64,000 bases of DNA from Agromyces sp. 3263 (GTDB lineage Bacteria; Actinomycetota; Actinomycetes; Actinomycetales; Microbacteriaceae), in NCBI RefSeq assembly GCF_031456545.1, contig NZ_JAVDUV010000002.1:496001-560000 (forward strand), in the 5' to 3' direction. The notes under the pieces are model-generated. The model was not told the origin of the DNA. It worked only from the letters and a program-made list of their open reading frames with translations, and searched no databases. The translations under genes were made by a program, and so were the position numbers. The first letter of the stretch is position 1, and each line of letters starts with the position of its first letter. This document shows, piece by piece, positions 27,121-36,017 of this stretch.

Positions 27121-29199
27121 ATGACGCGATCCACCAGCCAGACGTCCGAGCCCATCCTGCGCCGCCCGCGGACGCCGAGCGCGCGCGCATCCATCGGCGC
27201 CGCCGTCGCGTCGGCGCTGCTCGCCGCAGCAGTGCTGGCTGCGCCTGGTGCCGCCGTTGCGGCATCCGGAGCGCCATCGGCACCCGTACCTGCGGTCACC
27301 CGGGCGGCCCTCGACCCCGAGCTGGTCGCCGGCCGTGGCGCCGACGTGCCCTTCCTCGAACAGGAGGCCGAGGGAGCGGTGCACACCGGCACGGTCGTCG
27401 GCCCCGACCGCGCGGCCTACACCCTCCCCGCCGAGGCGTCGGGACGGAGCGCGGTGCAGCTCGCGCCGGGGCAGTACGTGGAGTTCACGCTGCCGGCGCA
27501 GGCCAACGCGATCACCGTGCGCTACAGCATCCCCGACTCGGCGGAGGGCGGCGGCATCCGCTCGCCTCTCGACATCACCGTGAACGGCCGGCAGAAGCGC
27601 ACGATGACGCTCACCTCCGAGTACTCCTGGCTCTACAACCAGTACCCGTTCACGAACGACCCGAACGCAGGGCTCCTCCACCCAGACTGGTGGATCACCG
27701 AGTGCGGGTGCGTGCCTGGGCCCGACTACGCCGTCACGACCCCGTTCCGCCCCATGCACTTCTACGATGAGCAGCGGATGCTCCTGGGACGGACGTACGA
27801 GGCCGGTGACGTCGTCCGGCTGGCCGTCCCGAAGCGCGCCACGGCCGAGCTGACCACGATCGACCTCCTCGACAGCGAACTGGTCGCAGCGCCGCACGTG
27901 CGACTGAAGGCCGCGAACGTCCTGCTGTTCGGGGCCGACCCGACCGGCAGGCGCGACGCCGCGCCGGCCTTCGATCGCGCGATCGCCTTCGCGAAGCGCC
28001 ACGACCTGCCCGTGTACGTGCCGCCGGGCTCCTTCCGAGTCGACCGGCACGTCATCGTGGACGACGTGACCATCGAGGGCGCCGGCAGCTGGTACACCAC
28101 CATCCGCGGGAGCGAGGTGGCGCTCGCCGAGCCGGCGCCCGACGGCTCCGTGCACACCGGCGTGGGCTTCTACGGCAAGGACGCCGCGGAGGGCGGCAGC
28201 ACGAACGTGCACCTCTCGGGGTTCGCGATCGAGGGCGACGTGCGCGAGCGCATCGACGCCGACCAGGTGAACGGCGTCGGCGGGGCGATGAGCGACTCGA
28301 CCATCGAAGGGCTCTACATCCACCACACCAAGGTCGGCATGTGGTTCGACGGGCCGATGGACGGCCTCGAGGTGCGCGACAGCATCATCGTCGACCAGAT
28401 CGCGGACGGGCTGAACTTCCACACCGGGGTGACCGGATCCACGGTCGAGCACACCTTCGTGCGCAACACCGGCGACGACGGGCTCGCGATGTGGTCGGAG
28501 ACCGTCGCGAACGCGGGCAACGCGTTCGAGCGCAACACCGTGCAGACGCCCACGCTCGCCAACGGCATCGCGATCTACGGCGGCACCGACACCATCGTGT
28601 CGGGCAACCTGGTCGCCGACCCGATCCGCGAGGGCAGCGGGCTGCACGTCGGCTCCAGGTTCGGCGCCGAACCCTTCACCGGCTCACTCGCGATCGTCGA
28701 CAACACCACGGTGCGGGCCGGCACGTACGAGCTCAATTGGAACATCGGGCTCGGGGCCGTCTGGTTCTACGCGCTCGACCGATCGATCGACCAGGCCGAC
28801 ATCCGGGTGATCGGCGACCACTTCCTCGACAGCACCTACAACGCGATCATGCTCGTGTCCGACTGGCCCGTGAAGGACCAGGTGTCGATCTCGGGCGTGC
28901 ACTTCGCCGACGTCCGCGTCGACGGCACCGGCACGTCGGTGGTCAGCGCCAGGGTCGCGGGCTCGGCATCGTTCGAGAACGTCGACGCGCGCAACGTCGG
29001 CGCCGTGGGGGTGAACAACTGCGGCACGTTCCACTTCACGCCGGAGGGGTCGGAGTTCTCGCTCGTCGACCTCGGCGGCAACGACTCGAGCGGCGTGAAC
29101 ACGACCGGACCCTGGCTCGCGCCGTGGGAGCTGCCGAACACGATCACGTGCGACGACCGGCCGCCGGTCGTCGCACCACCCGCGCCATCACCCTGGTGA
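27121..29199 (+). CDS. Secreted GH87-type alpha-1,3-glucanase (mutanase / mycodextranase-like)
   Basis: This 692-aa exported enzyme probably cleaves alpha-1,3- or mixed alpha-glucan (fungal wall, mutan). A Sec-type signal peptide (about 1-48, GAAVASALLAAAVLAAPGAA) is followed by a beta-sandwich CBM-like region (about 70-245). A right-handed beta-helix occupies about 265-680. ADGLNFH supplies Asp429 and TGDDGLAMW supplies Asp452 and Asp453. From memory, the 23/24-residue spacing matches the three catalytic Asp of characterised GH87 enzymes. No LPXTG or TM anchor is present, so it is likely free. A terminator hairpin lies 82 nt downstream. Assignment rests on the motif and fold, not on a search. 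Confidence 0.8.
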   Translation: MTRSTSQTSEPILRRPRTPSARASIGAAVASALLAAAVLAAPGAAVAASGAPSAPVPAVTRAALDPELVAGRGADVPFLEQEAEGAVHTGTVVGPDRAAYTLPAEASGRSAVQLAPGQYVEFTLPAQANAITVRYSIPDSAEGGGIRSPLDITVNGRQKRTMTLTSEYSWLYNQYPFTNDPNAGLLHPDWWITECGCVPGPDYAVTTPFRPMHFYDEQRMLLGRTYEAGDVVRLAVPKRATAELTTIDLLDSELVAAPHVRLKAANVLLFGADPTGRRDAAPAFDRAIAFAKRHDLPVYVPPGSFRVDRHVIVDDVTIEGAGSWYTTIRGSEVALAEPAPDGSVHTGVGFYGKDAAEGGSTNVHLSGFAIEGDVRERIDADQVNGVGGAMSDSTIEGLYIHHTKVGMWFDGPMDGLEVRDSIIVDQIADGLNFHTGVTGSTVEHTFVRNTGDDGLAMWSETVANAGNAFERNTVQTPTLANGIAIYGGTDTIVSGNLVADPIREGSGLHVGSRFGAEPFTGSLAIVDNTTVRAGTYELNWNIGLGAVWFYALDRSIDQADIRVIGDHFLDSTYNAIMLVSDWPVKDQVSISGVHFADVRVDGTGTSVVSARVAGSASFENVDARNVGAVGVNNCGTFHFTPEGSEFSLVDLGGNDSSGVNTTGPWLAPWELPNTITCDDRPPVVAPPAPSPW

Positions 29200-29280
29200 G
29201 GTGAACTGATCGCGATGGGCCGGGTGCCTCGAACGGGGCATCCGGCTTCCTCGCGTCGGATGACCCCCGCTGCAATGCGA

Positions 29281-29305
29281 AAGGCCCCGGCGATGCCGGG
29301 GCCTT
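29281..29305. terminator. Bidirectional terminator between the GH87 gene and the tRNA cluster
   Basis: AAGGCCCCGG and CCGGGGCCTT form a perfect 10-bp stem with a 5-nt loop. On the minus strand it follows tRNA-Val by 4 nt and is trailed by TTTCGCATT. On the plus strand it lies 81 nt after the GH87 stop. Confidence 0.7.
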
Positions 29306-29309
29306 GTCG

Positions 29310-29384
29310 TGGTGGGCGATACTGGGATCGAACCAGTGACCTCTTCCGTGTCAGGGAAGCGCGCTACCGCTGCGCCAATCGCCC
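29310..29384 (-). tRNA. tRNA-Val (anticodon GAC)
   Basis: The cloverleaf reads GGGCGAT acceptor, D arm, anticodon stem CTTCC/GGAAG with loop CTGACAC, and T arm GGTTCGATCC. The 3' CCA is encoded (29310-29312). It is the last gene of a three-tRNA minus-strand cluster. Confidence 0.95.
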
Positions 29385-29410
29385 AAGTCGAGAATCGAGG
29401 TTTCTCAGCT

Positions 29411-29484
29411 TGGAGGTGGATACGGGATTCGAACCCGTGTATACGGCTTTGCAGGCCGCTGCCTCGCCTCTCGGCCAATCCACC
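29411..29484 (-). tRNA. tRNA-Cys (anticodon GCA)
   Basis: The acceptor GGTGGAT pairs with ATCCACC. The anticodon loop TGCAAA sits on a CGGCC/GCCG stem, and the T arm GGGTTCGAATCCC is intact. CCA is encoded. It is the middle gene of the Gly-Cys-Val cluster. Confidence 0.95.
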
Positions 29485-29540
29485 GCGTTTGGGTTCACCA
29501 CCAGAAGAACAGGAATGAACTCACGCTCATTCCCGATCAG

Positions 29541-29612
29541 AGCGGATGACGAGATTCGAACTCGCGACCCTCACCTTGGCAAGGTGATGCGCTACCACTG
29601 CGCCACATCCGC
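29541..29612 (-). tRNA. tRNA-Gly (anticodon GCC)
   Basis: The acceptor GCGGATG pairs with CATCCGC. The anticodon loop TTGCCAA sits on a CACC/GGTG stem, and the T arm is GAGTTCGAATCTC. CCA is not encoded. It is the first gene of the minus-strand tRNA cluster. Confidence 0.95.
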
Positions 29613-29639
29613 GTTGCCCGCATTTCTGCGTGCAGAGAG

Positions 29640-29669
29640 ACTCTAACTGATCCGGTGAACGAATCACAA
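29640..29669 (-). promoter_or_regulatory. Promoter of the tRNA-Gly/Cys/Val cluster
   Basis: TTGTGA (-35, 29664-29669) and TAGAGT (-10, 29640-29645) are 18 nt apart on the minus strand. The -10 ends 27 nt upstream of tRNA-Gly. Confidence 0.5.
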
Positions 29670-29805
29670 ACTGAGCGGACCGGGTGGCAGATTCCCCCCG
29701 GTCATCGGCCCATTCGGTGCCCGGATCCCGGGCGTGTCGACGCGTTCGGCGCGCCCGGGCAGGCGTCCGCCGGCCGTCGATGTGCATTCGGCCCGCCGGG
29801 TCGGC

Positions 29806-29811
29806 TAGTAT
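29806..29811 (+). promoter_or_regulatory. Candidate -10 of tRNA-Val(CAC)
   Basis: TAGTAT, a good -10 match, lies 38 nt upstream of the tRNA. The corresponding -35 (TGCATT, 29783-29788) is weak. Confidence 0.4.
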
Positions 29812-29849
29812 CGAGTCCGCGGTCACCACGGTGCACCGCGATCCCACAT

Positions 29850-29922
29850 GGGCGATTGGCGCAGCTGGTAGCGCGCTTCCTTCACACGGAAGAGGTCGTC
29901 GGTTCGAGCCCGGCATCGCCCA
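29850..29922 (+). tRNA. tRNA-Val (anticodon CAC)
   Basis: GGGCGAT acceptor, anticodon stem CTTCC/GGAAG with loop TTCACAC, and T arm GGTTCGAGCC. CCA is not encoded. It is transcribed opposite to the other three tRNAs and followed by a hairpin. Confidence 0.95.
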
Positions 29923-29923
29923 C

Positions 29924-29953
29924 GAACGCCTCCCACTCCACTGGGGGGCGTTC
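29924..29953 (+). terminator. Terminator after tRNA-Val(CAC)
   Basis: GAACGCC/GGCGTTC arms with an inner CCC/GGG pairing start 2 nt after the tRNA, followed by TTCGTTT. Confidence 0.7.
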
Positions 29954-30003
29954 TTCGTTTCCGCATTCCGGGGGCTCGGTGTCCACGCGGATGCCTCGAC
30001 GAC

Positions 30004-30561
30004 TCAGCGCCAGCCGTACCGATCGCCGAGCGCCCGGGCGAGCGCCGCGTAGCGAGCGGCATCGAGCGAGGCTGCCTCGCGCCGCATCCCGCCGGCTCGC
30101 ACCCGGAAGAGGCGGTCGACCCGCGCCCAGCTCGGCCGTCCGGAGGCGTCCCAGGGGCCGGTTCCGAGGCTCAGGAAGTCGCGGTCGCCGTCGTGCGCCT
30201 TGCTGGTGAGCTGCACGGCGAGGAAGTCGCCGCCGCCCGACGCGGCGACGATCACGACCGGCCGGTCCTTGCCGCGGCCGTCGCGCTCCTCGTACGGCAC
30301 CCACGTCCACACGATCTCGCCGGGGTCGGGTTCGCCGTCGTGCGCCGGAGCGTACGTGAGACGCACGTCGCGCAGCCGTGCCGGGTCGACCTCGACCGTG
30401 GCCGACGGTCCCGACTGGCCTGGTGAGAGCAGCCCGACCGGGGCCGGAGCACCTGCGGTCGGGGCTTCCGGAGCGCTGCTCGACGCGGCCGACGTGCGCG
30501 CCCCCGAGAACATCCCGAACACGCGCCCGAGGGCGGTGAGGAAGCGGCTGGTGTCTGGCAC
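30004..30561 (-). CDS. PemK/MazF-like domain protein with N-terminal extension
   Basis: This 185-aa protein has a C-terminal half resembling the PemK/MazF endoribonuclease fold (PDPGEIVWTWVPYEERDGRG, then DRPVVIVAASGGG and AVQLTSKAHDGDRDF). About 70 residues of Ala/Ser/Pro-rich sequence precede it. No small antitoxin ORF is adjacent, so a working toxin-antitoxin pair is not supported. Such solitary PemK-like genes are frequent in actinobacteria. The GTG start is uncertain; a Met at residue 17 is an alternative. It lies 42 nt downstream of amt on the same strand. Whether the domain keeps RNase activity cannot be judged. Confidence 0.75.
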   Translation of the reverse strand: MPDTSRFLTALGRVFGMFSGARTSAASSSAPEAPTAGAPAPVGLLSPGQSGPSATVEVDPARLRDVRLTYAPAHDGEPDPGEIVWTWVPYEERDGRGKDRPVVIVAASGGGDFLAVQLTSKAHDGDRDFLSLGTGPWDASGRPSWARVDRLFRVRAGGMRREAASLDAARYAALARALGDRYGWR

Positions 30562-30603
30562 ACCGGCACACTACCCCACCGCCCTCGCGGTGGATCTGCG
30601 TCG

Positions 30604-31866
30604 TCAGACGGTCTCGAGCTTGTACGCGTCCTCGCCGTGCACGACCGTGTCGATGCCGGCGATCTCGTCCTCGTTCTTGACCCGGAAGCCGACGGTCTTC
30701 TGCACGATGAAGCCGATGACGAACGCGAGCACGAACGAGTAGACCATCACCGAGACGGCGGCGATCGCCTGCACCAGCAGCTGCGTGAGGTTGCCGCTGT
30801 AGATGAGGCCCGTCGTGTTGGCGAAGAAGCCCAGGTACAGGGTTCCGATGAGGCCGCCCACGAGGTGGATGCCCACCACGTCGAGCGAGTCGTCGAAGCC
30901 CCAGCGGAACTTCAGGTCCACTGCGAGCGCGCACACCGCGCCGGCGATGATGCCGAGCACGATCGCCCAGATCGGGGTGAGGAACGCACACGCGGGGGTG
31001 ATCGCGACGAGGCCCGCGACGGCACCGGATGCCGCGCCGACCGACGTGGGCTTGCCGTCCTTGATCTTCTCGACGACGAGCCACGCCAGCAGGGCGGCTG
31101 CCGGAGCGGCGAGGGTGTTGATCCACGCCACGGCCGCGGTGTTGTCGGCCGCGAGCTCGGAACCGGCGTTGAAGCCGAACCAGCCGAACCACAGGAGGCC
31201 GGCGCCGAGGAGCACGAACGGCGGGTTGTGGGGCACGTGCGCGCCCTTCGAGAAGCCGACGCGCTTGCCGAGCACGAGCGCGAGGGCCAGGGCCGCCGCA
31301 CCGGCGTTGATGTGCACCGCGGTGCCACCGGCGAAGTCGAGGGCGCCGACGCCGAAGAACTGCTGCATGCCGTAGGTGATCCAGCCGCCGTAGGCGAAGC
31401 TGCCGTCGTCGGCCAGGCCGAAGTTGAACACCCAGCTCGCAACCGGGAAGTAGACGACGGTGGCCCACACGGCGGCGAAGATCATCCACGCGCCGAACTT
31501 CGCGCGGTCGGCGATGGCGCCCGAGATCAGGGCCACCGTGATGATCGCGAAGGTCGCCTGGAACCCGACGAAGGCGAGCGGCGGGTACGCGGCGCCCTCA
31601 GGGGTCTCGAGGAGGCTCTCGAGGCCGATCGCCGACCAGTCGATCGACCAGGGGGCAGCGAGTCCCTCAGCCGAGGGGAAGGCGATGGCGTAGCCGTAGA
31701 GCACCCAGAGGACGCCGATGAGGCCCATGGCGCCGAAGCTGAGCATCATCATGCTGATGACGCTCTTCGCCTTGACGAGGCCGCCGTAGAAGAACGCGAG
31801 TCCCGGCGTCATCAGCAACACCAGTGCTGCGGATATCAGTAGGAACGCCGTGTTGCCTTGATCCAT
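30604..31866 (-). CDS. amt: Ammonium transporter AmtB-type
   Basis: This 420-aa protein has eleven predicted TM helices. The twin pore histidines are visible: His185 in GGTAVHINAG and His334 in DVVGIHLVGG. FFYGGLVKAK at the N-terminal helix and the C-terminal cytoplasmic tail are present. It lacks an N-terminal signal peptide. It imports ammonium at low concentration. A tandem GlnR-like box lies 61-98 nt upstream of the ATG, arguing for nitrogen control. No glnK or glnD gene is adjacent, in contrast to many actinobacteria where amtB-glnK-glnD form an operon. Confidence 0.95.
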   Translation of the reverse strand: MDQGNTAFLLISAALVLLMTPGLAFFYGGLVKAKSVISMMMLSFGAMGLIGVLWVLYGYAIAFPSAEGLAAPWSIDWSAIGLESLLETPEGAAYPPLAFVGFQATFAIITVALISGAIADRAKFGAWMIFAAVWATVVYFPVASWVFNFGLADDGSFAYGGWITYGMQQFFGVGALDFAGGTAVHINAGAAALALALVLGKRVGFSKGAHVPHNPPFVLLGAGLLWFGWFGFNAGSELAADNTAAVAWINTLAAPAAALLAWLVVEKIKDGKPTSVGAASGAVAGLVAITPACAFLTPIWAIVLGIIAGAVCALAVDLKFRWGFDDSLDVVGIHLVGGLIGTLYLGFFANTTGLIYSGNLTQLLVQAIAAVSVMVYSFVLAFVIGFIVQKTVGFRVKNEDEIAGIDTVVHGEDAYKLETV

Positions 31867-31926
31867 CTCGAACCTCTCTCAGTGCAGGGTTGGGGAACCT
31901 GGTGCGGTCCAGTCTCATGACGGGAC

Positions 31927-31964
31927 GTTTCGAGAGGGATCGTGTTGTGTTTCCGGATCGTTAC
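31927..31964 (-). promoter_or_regulatory. Tandem GlnR-type binding site upstream of amt
   Basis: On the minus strand it reads GTAAC-N6-GAAAC-N6-CGATC-N6-GAAAC. This matches the actinobacterial GlnR consensus (gTnAC-N6-GaAAC, in tandem 22-bp register). The first site is perfect; the second keeps only the GAAAC half. Family consensus is from memory. Confidence 0.65.
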
Positions 31965-32081
31965 GGCCTGGGCCATCGATGTAAACAGCACATTTCGGCG
32001 GGCCGGGCGATCGATGTGAATCCGTGCGGTCGCGGCATCCGGCCGGCTCATCACGCGTTCACGGATGCCGCGTGCGCGACC

Positions 32082-33137
32082 TCAGTCGTGCGGCGGCAGC
32101 TCGCCCGTGGTGAGGGCGATCATGCGGCTCATGGCGCGCAGGTACTTCTTGCGGTAGCCGCCGGCCATCATCTCGTCGTCGAACACCTGGTCGAGCGGGA
32201 TGCCGCTCGCGATGATCGGCACCTCCGCGTCGTACACGCGGTCGATGAAGGCCACGAGGCGGAGCGCCGCGTTCTGGTTCGAGAGCTCGTGGACGCCCTC
32301 GAGCGCGATGAACTCGACGCCCTGGATGAGCTTGATGTACTTCGACGGATGCACCGTCGCCAGGTGGGCGATGAGGTCGTCGAAGCCGTCGAGGGAGACC
32401 CTGTGGCCGCGCGCCGCGAGCGCCTCGGCCGTGTGCGTCACCGCGGCCGCGTCGGGGATCGCCTCGGCGTGCCCCTCGGTGTCGCGGCGGCGGTAGTCGA
32501 GGCCGTCGATGCGGAGGGTCTCGAAGTTCGACGACAGCGCGTGGATCTCCCGGAGGAAGTCCGACGCCGCGAACCGGCCCTCGCCGAGGGCGTTCGGGGG
32601 CGTGTTCGAGGTGGCCGCCACCCGGGTGCCGCCGGCCATCAGCTCACCGAGGAAGCGGGTCATGAGCATCGTGTCGCCCGGGTCGTCGAGCTCGAACTCG
32701 TCGATGCAGACGAGGCGTGCACCACGGAGCAACTCGACGGCCTGCGCGTACCCGAGCGCCCCGACGAGCGCCGTGTACTCGATGAAGGTGCCGAAGTACT
32801 TCGGCCCGTGGGCGACGTGCCACAGCGCCGCGAGCAGGTGGGTCTTGCCGACGCCGAAGCCGCCGTCGAGGTAGACGCCCGGCAGTTCGATGCGTGCGGG
32901 CCGCTTGCGCGAGAAGAATCCGCCAGGGCGCTGCGCCGCGCGCCAGGCGCCGGCGAACTCCTTGAGCCGATCGAGCGCCGCCTGCTGCGACGGGAAGTCG
33001 GGGTCGGGCCGATACGATTCGAAGGACGCGTGCTCGAATTGCGGGGGCGGCGCCAGTTCCGAGGCGATCTCGGCCGCCGAGATGGTGGGATTCCGCTCGA
33101 TGAGGCGGATGAGGGCATGGCTCGCGGCCGTGGTCAT
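32082..33137 (-). CDS. zapE: Cell division protein ZapE / AFG1-like ATPase
   Basis: This 351-aa AAA ATPase of the AFG1/ZapE family has Walker A GGFGVGKTHLL. RLVCIDEFELDD serves as the Walker B region, VAATSNTPPNALGEGRF is the family signature, and RVYDAEVPIIASG sits near the C-terminus. ZapE affects Z-ring stability in E. coli; the role in actinobacteria is not defined. Start chosen at ATG 33137 because the sequence matches other family N-termini; a GTG 24 nt upstream is possible. It is divergent from the rhodanese gene. Confidence 0.9.
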   Translation of the reverse strand: MTTAASHALIRLIERNPTISAAEIASELAPPPQFEHASFESYRPDPDFPSQQAALDRLKEFAGAWRAAQRPGGFFSRKRPARIELPGVYLDGGFGVGKTHLLAALWHVAHGPKYFGTFIEYTALVGALGYAQAVELLRGARLVCIDEFELDDPGDTMLMTRFLGELMAGGTRVAATSNTPPNALGEGRFAASDFLREIHALSSNFETLRIDGLDYRRRDTEGHAEAIPDAAAVTHTAEALAARGHRVSLDGFDDLIAHLATVHPSKYIKLIQGVEFIALEGVHELSNQNAALRLVAFIDRVYDAEVPIIASGIPLDQVFDDEMMAGGYRKKYLRAMSRMIALTTGELPPHD

Positions 33138-33278
33138 GCTGGAGGGACTCCCGTATTGCACCGGATGACGGGCATGCTGACTTCCACCCGCACGCCGCGT
33201 AGATTCGAGGTGGACAGGTCACCAGCCTAGTCCGCTCCCCCGCACACCCCGTCCGATCGGACGATCCCTGGAGGTTCC

Positions 33279-34178
33279 ATGTCCGCCGAGTTCGACTCCG
33301 CAGCCAAGTTCGCCGAGTACGCGCATCCCGAGCGCCTCGTCACCACCGAATGGCTCGCCGAACACCTCGGGCAACCGGGCCTCGTGGTGGTCGAGTCCGA
33401 CGAGGACGTGCTGCTCTACGAGACGGGCCACATCCCCGGCGCCGTGAAGATCGACTGGCACACCGACCTCAACGACCCGGTCGTGCGCGACTACCTCACG
33501 GGCGAGCAGTTCGCCGCGCTGCTCGGCTCGAAGGGCATCGCCCGCGACACGACCGTCGTGATCTACGGCGACAAGAACAACTGGTGGGCGGCCTACGCGC
33601 TGTGGGTGTTCACGCTCTTCGGCCACGAGGACGTGCGCCTGCTCGACGGCGGCCGCGACCTCTGGATCGCCGAGGGGCGCCCCCTCACCACCGAGGTCAC
33701 GGAGGTGAGCCTCGTCGAGTACCCGGTCGTGGAGCGCGACGACTCCGTCGTGCGCGCGTTCAAGGAGGACGTGCTCGCGCACTTCGGAAACCCGCTCATC
33801 GACGTGCGCTCCCCCGAGGAGTACACGGGCGAGCGCACGAGCGCGCCCGCCTACCCCGAGGAGGGCGCCCTCCGCGCCGGGCACATCCCGACCGCGGCCT
33901 CCGTGCCGTGGGCCCGGGCCGCCGCCGCGGACGGCACCTTCAAGAGCCGCACCGAGCTCGACGCGATCTACCGCGACGAGGCCGGCCTCAGCGACGGCGA
34001 CGACGTGATCGCCTACTGCCGCATCGGCGAGCGCTCGAGCCACACCTGGTTCGTGCTGACGCACCTGCTCGGCTTCGAGCACGTGCGCAACTACGACGGC
34101 TCGTGGACCGAGTGGGGCAGCGCGGTGCGCGTGCCCATCGCGACCGGCGCCGAGCGCGGCGAGGTGCCGACCCGCTAG
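33279..34178 (+). CDS. sseA: Thiosulfate sulfurtransferase (tandem rhodanese)
   Basis: This 299-aa protein has two rhodanese domains. The N-terminal domain (about 25-140) is structural and contains [11 protein letters not shown]. The C-terminal domain (about 165-290) holds the active Cys247 in [10 protein letters not shown], the CRxGxR(S/T) loop of actinobacterial SseA. The ATG is preceded by TGGAGG. SufE follows after 50 nt, so sulfur transfer to Fe-S assembly or related reactions is plausible, though this pairing is inference from context. This rhodanese-SufE order occurs in many actinobacteria. Confidence 0.92.
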   Translation: MSAEFDSAAKFAEYAHPERLVTTEWLAEHLGQPGLVVVESDEDVLLYETGHIPGAVKIDWHTDLNDPVVRDYLTGEQFAALLGSKGIARDTTVVIYGDKNNWWAAYALWVFTLFGHEDVRLLDGGRDLWIAEGRPLTTEVTEVSLVEYPVVERDDSVVRAFKEDVLAHFGNPLIDVRSPEEYTGERTSAPAYPEEGALRAGHIPTAASVPWARAAAADGTFKSRTELDAIYRDEAGLSDGDDVIAYCRIGERSSHTWFVLTHLLGFEHVRNYDGSWTEWGSAVRVPIATGAERGEVPTR

Positions 34179-34228
34179 TCCGCAGCCGGCGGGCGGTGTC
34201 GCACGTCGGCGGTGGGAGAATGGATCCG

Positions 34229-34666
34229 ATGGACGCCACGACCCTGCCCGCCCGACTCGCCGAGACCCGCGAGGACTTCCTCGCGCTCGGCGTCCGCGAT
34301 CGCCTGCAGCTGCTGCTCGAGTTCTCCAACGAGCTGCCCGAGCTGCCAGAGCGCTACCGAGACCACCCCGACCTCTTCGAGAAGGTCGAGGAGTGCCAGT
34401 CGCCGGTCTTCATCTTCGTGGAGGTCGAGCACGGGCGGGTGCACCTGCACGCCACGGCACCGGCCGAGTCGCCCACCACTCGCGGGTTCGCGTCGATCCT
34501 CGTGCAGGGTCTCGACGGGCTCTCGGTCGACGAGGTCCTCGCCGTGCCCGCCGACTACCCCCAGTCGCTCGGCCTGGCCGAAGCGGTGTCCCCGCTGCGC
34601 GTGCGCGGCATGTCGGGCATGCTCGCCCGGGTGCGCCGACAGGTTCGGGAGCGCGTGGCGGCCTGA
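34229..34666 (+). CDS. sufE: SufE-family sulfur acceptor protein
   Basis: SufE accepts persulfide sulfur from cysteine desulfurase. The product of about 145 aa carries the active Cys56 in EECQSPVFIF and the SufE fold signature (FASILVQGLDGLSVDEVL, then LRVRGMSGMLARVRRQV). The start is either ATG 34229, with GGGAG 10 nt upstream, or ATG 34220; the former has better spacing. It follows a tandem rhodanese gene. SufS is not in this window. Confidence 0.92.
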   Translation: MDATTLPARLAETREDFLALGVRDRLQLLLEFSNELPELPERYRDHPDLFEKVEECQSPVFIFVEVEHGRVHLHATAPAESPTTRGFASILVQGLDGLSVDEVLAVPADYPQSLGLAEAVSPLRVRGMSGMLARVRRQVRERVAA

Positions 34667-34709
34667 GCGGTCGGGTCGGCTCCCCCGCAGGTGAGCCGTC
34701 AGCCGGGGA

Positions 34710-35924
34710 TCAGCCGGCGATCTCCGCCTCCTCGGCGAGCCGTCGCACGTCGGCGTCGCTGCGTTCGAGCCATCCGCGCACGAGGCGTGTCCAGCGTGCA
34801 GGGTCGTGGTTCCAGAGCTTCGTGTGGCGGGCGCCCTCGAAGACCTCGAACTCGATGAGGTCGGGACGCGCGGCCGCGAGCCGTCGCGACCCGTCGATGG
34901 GCACGTAGCCGTCGTCCTGGCTGTGCATGAGGAGGATGGGCACGTCGAGCTCGTCGGCGCGCGCGACGGGGTCGAGCTCCTCCACCGAGATGGGCGCGGC
35001 CAGGCCGGTGAGGCCGCCGCTCCAAGGGCCGCCCAGGAGGCGCACGACGATGTCGCCGTAGCCCGGAGGCAGCTTCTGCAGGGTGCCCTGGAACCGGAGG
35101 ATGTCGACCCAGTCGATCGCCGGCGAGTCGAGGATGACCCCGACGAGGCGCTCGCGCACCGCGGCGGAACGCAGCACCGCCTGGAGCACGATCGAGCCGC
35201 CCATCGACCAGCCCATGAGCACGATCCGCTCCGCGCCGTGCTGCTCGGCGTAGCGCACGGCCGCGACGACGTCCGCCCATTCGGTGCCGCCGAGCCCGTA
35301 GCGGCGATCGGCGCTCTCGGGCGCCTCGCCGTCGTTGCGATACGACACGACGAGCGTGTTCCAGCCGGCGTCCCGCGCGGGATCGACGGCGCGCAGGCCC
35401 TCCTGGCGCTTCGCGCCGCGCCCGTGCACCTGCACCACCCACTGCGTGGACGGCGCGGGTGCCGGCACGAACCACGCGGGCGCGGGCCCGAGCGGCGTCT
35501 CGACCAGCACGTTCTCGTACTCGTGCCCCAGCTCCCACGGTCCGAGGTGGTACCAACCGCTGAGGCGACCGCGTCCCGCGCGGTCGAGCCGTCCGAAATC
35601 CACCCCATCGAGTCGTCGGCGAACGACGCGGTCGGTCTCGTCGACGATCTCGCCGAGCCGGGCGTGCCCCGAGTCCCGTTCGAACCAGAGCCCGTACCGG
35701 CCGGCCATCCGCGTCTCAGCGGAGGCCGCGAGCACGATCTCGCCTCGAGGCAGGTCGACGGACAGGATCCGCACGTCCTCGGTGCGAGTGGTGGACGGTG
35801 TCACCACCCGCCGCGCCATGACCACCGTCGTCACCGCGGCGACGGCTCCGACGGCGGCGGCGAGCAGTCCGATCGCCGTCCCCGCGATGCGCACCGCACT
35901 CCCCGAGTCCGCTCCTCGACCCAT
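34710..35924 (-). CDS. Membrane-anchored alpha/beta hydrolase
   Basis: This 404-aa protein has one N-terminal membrane helix (about 10-36, VRIAGTAIGLLAAAVGAVAA). A beta-rich domain of about 110 residues follows, then a serine hydrolase domain. The nucleophile is Ser240 in GWSMGGS, the acid is in HSQDDGYVP and the base His is in GARHTKLWNHD. VVQVHGRGAKR supplies the oxyanion-hole region. The ATG at 35924 follows GGAGGG by 7 nt. It resembles actinobacterial membrane esterases or acyl hydrolases; the substrate is unknown. It is convergent with sufE and divergent from the DUF3000 gene. Confidence 0.87.
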   Translation of the reverse strand: MGRGADSGSAVRIAGTAIGLLAAAVGAVAAVTTVVMARRVVTPSTTRTEDVRILSVDLPRGEIVLAASAETRMAGRYGLWFERDSGHARLGEIVDETDRVVRRRLDGVDFGRLDRAGRGRLSGWYHLGPWELGHEYENVLVETPLGPAPAWFVPAPAPSTQWVVQVHGRGAKRQEGLRAVDPARDAGWNTLVVSYRNDGEAPESADRRYGLGGTEWADVVAAVRYAEQHGAERIVLMGWSMGGSIVLQAVLRSAAVRERLVGVILDSPAIDWVDILRFQGTLQKLPPGYGDIVVRLLGGPWSGGLTGLAAPISVEELDPVARADELDVPILLMHSQDDGYVPIDGSRRLAAARPDLIEFEVFEGARHTKLWNHDPARWTRLVRGWLERSDADVRRLAEEAEIAG

Positions 35925-36017
35925 CCCTGCGCCCTCCCCGCGAAGCCGTTCATCTCTCTGGGAGGCGGTGCGGCGTGCCGCCGCCCTGCGCCCCATCCGA
36001 GACTCTAGTCTGCACAC

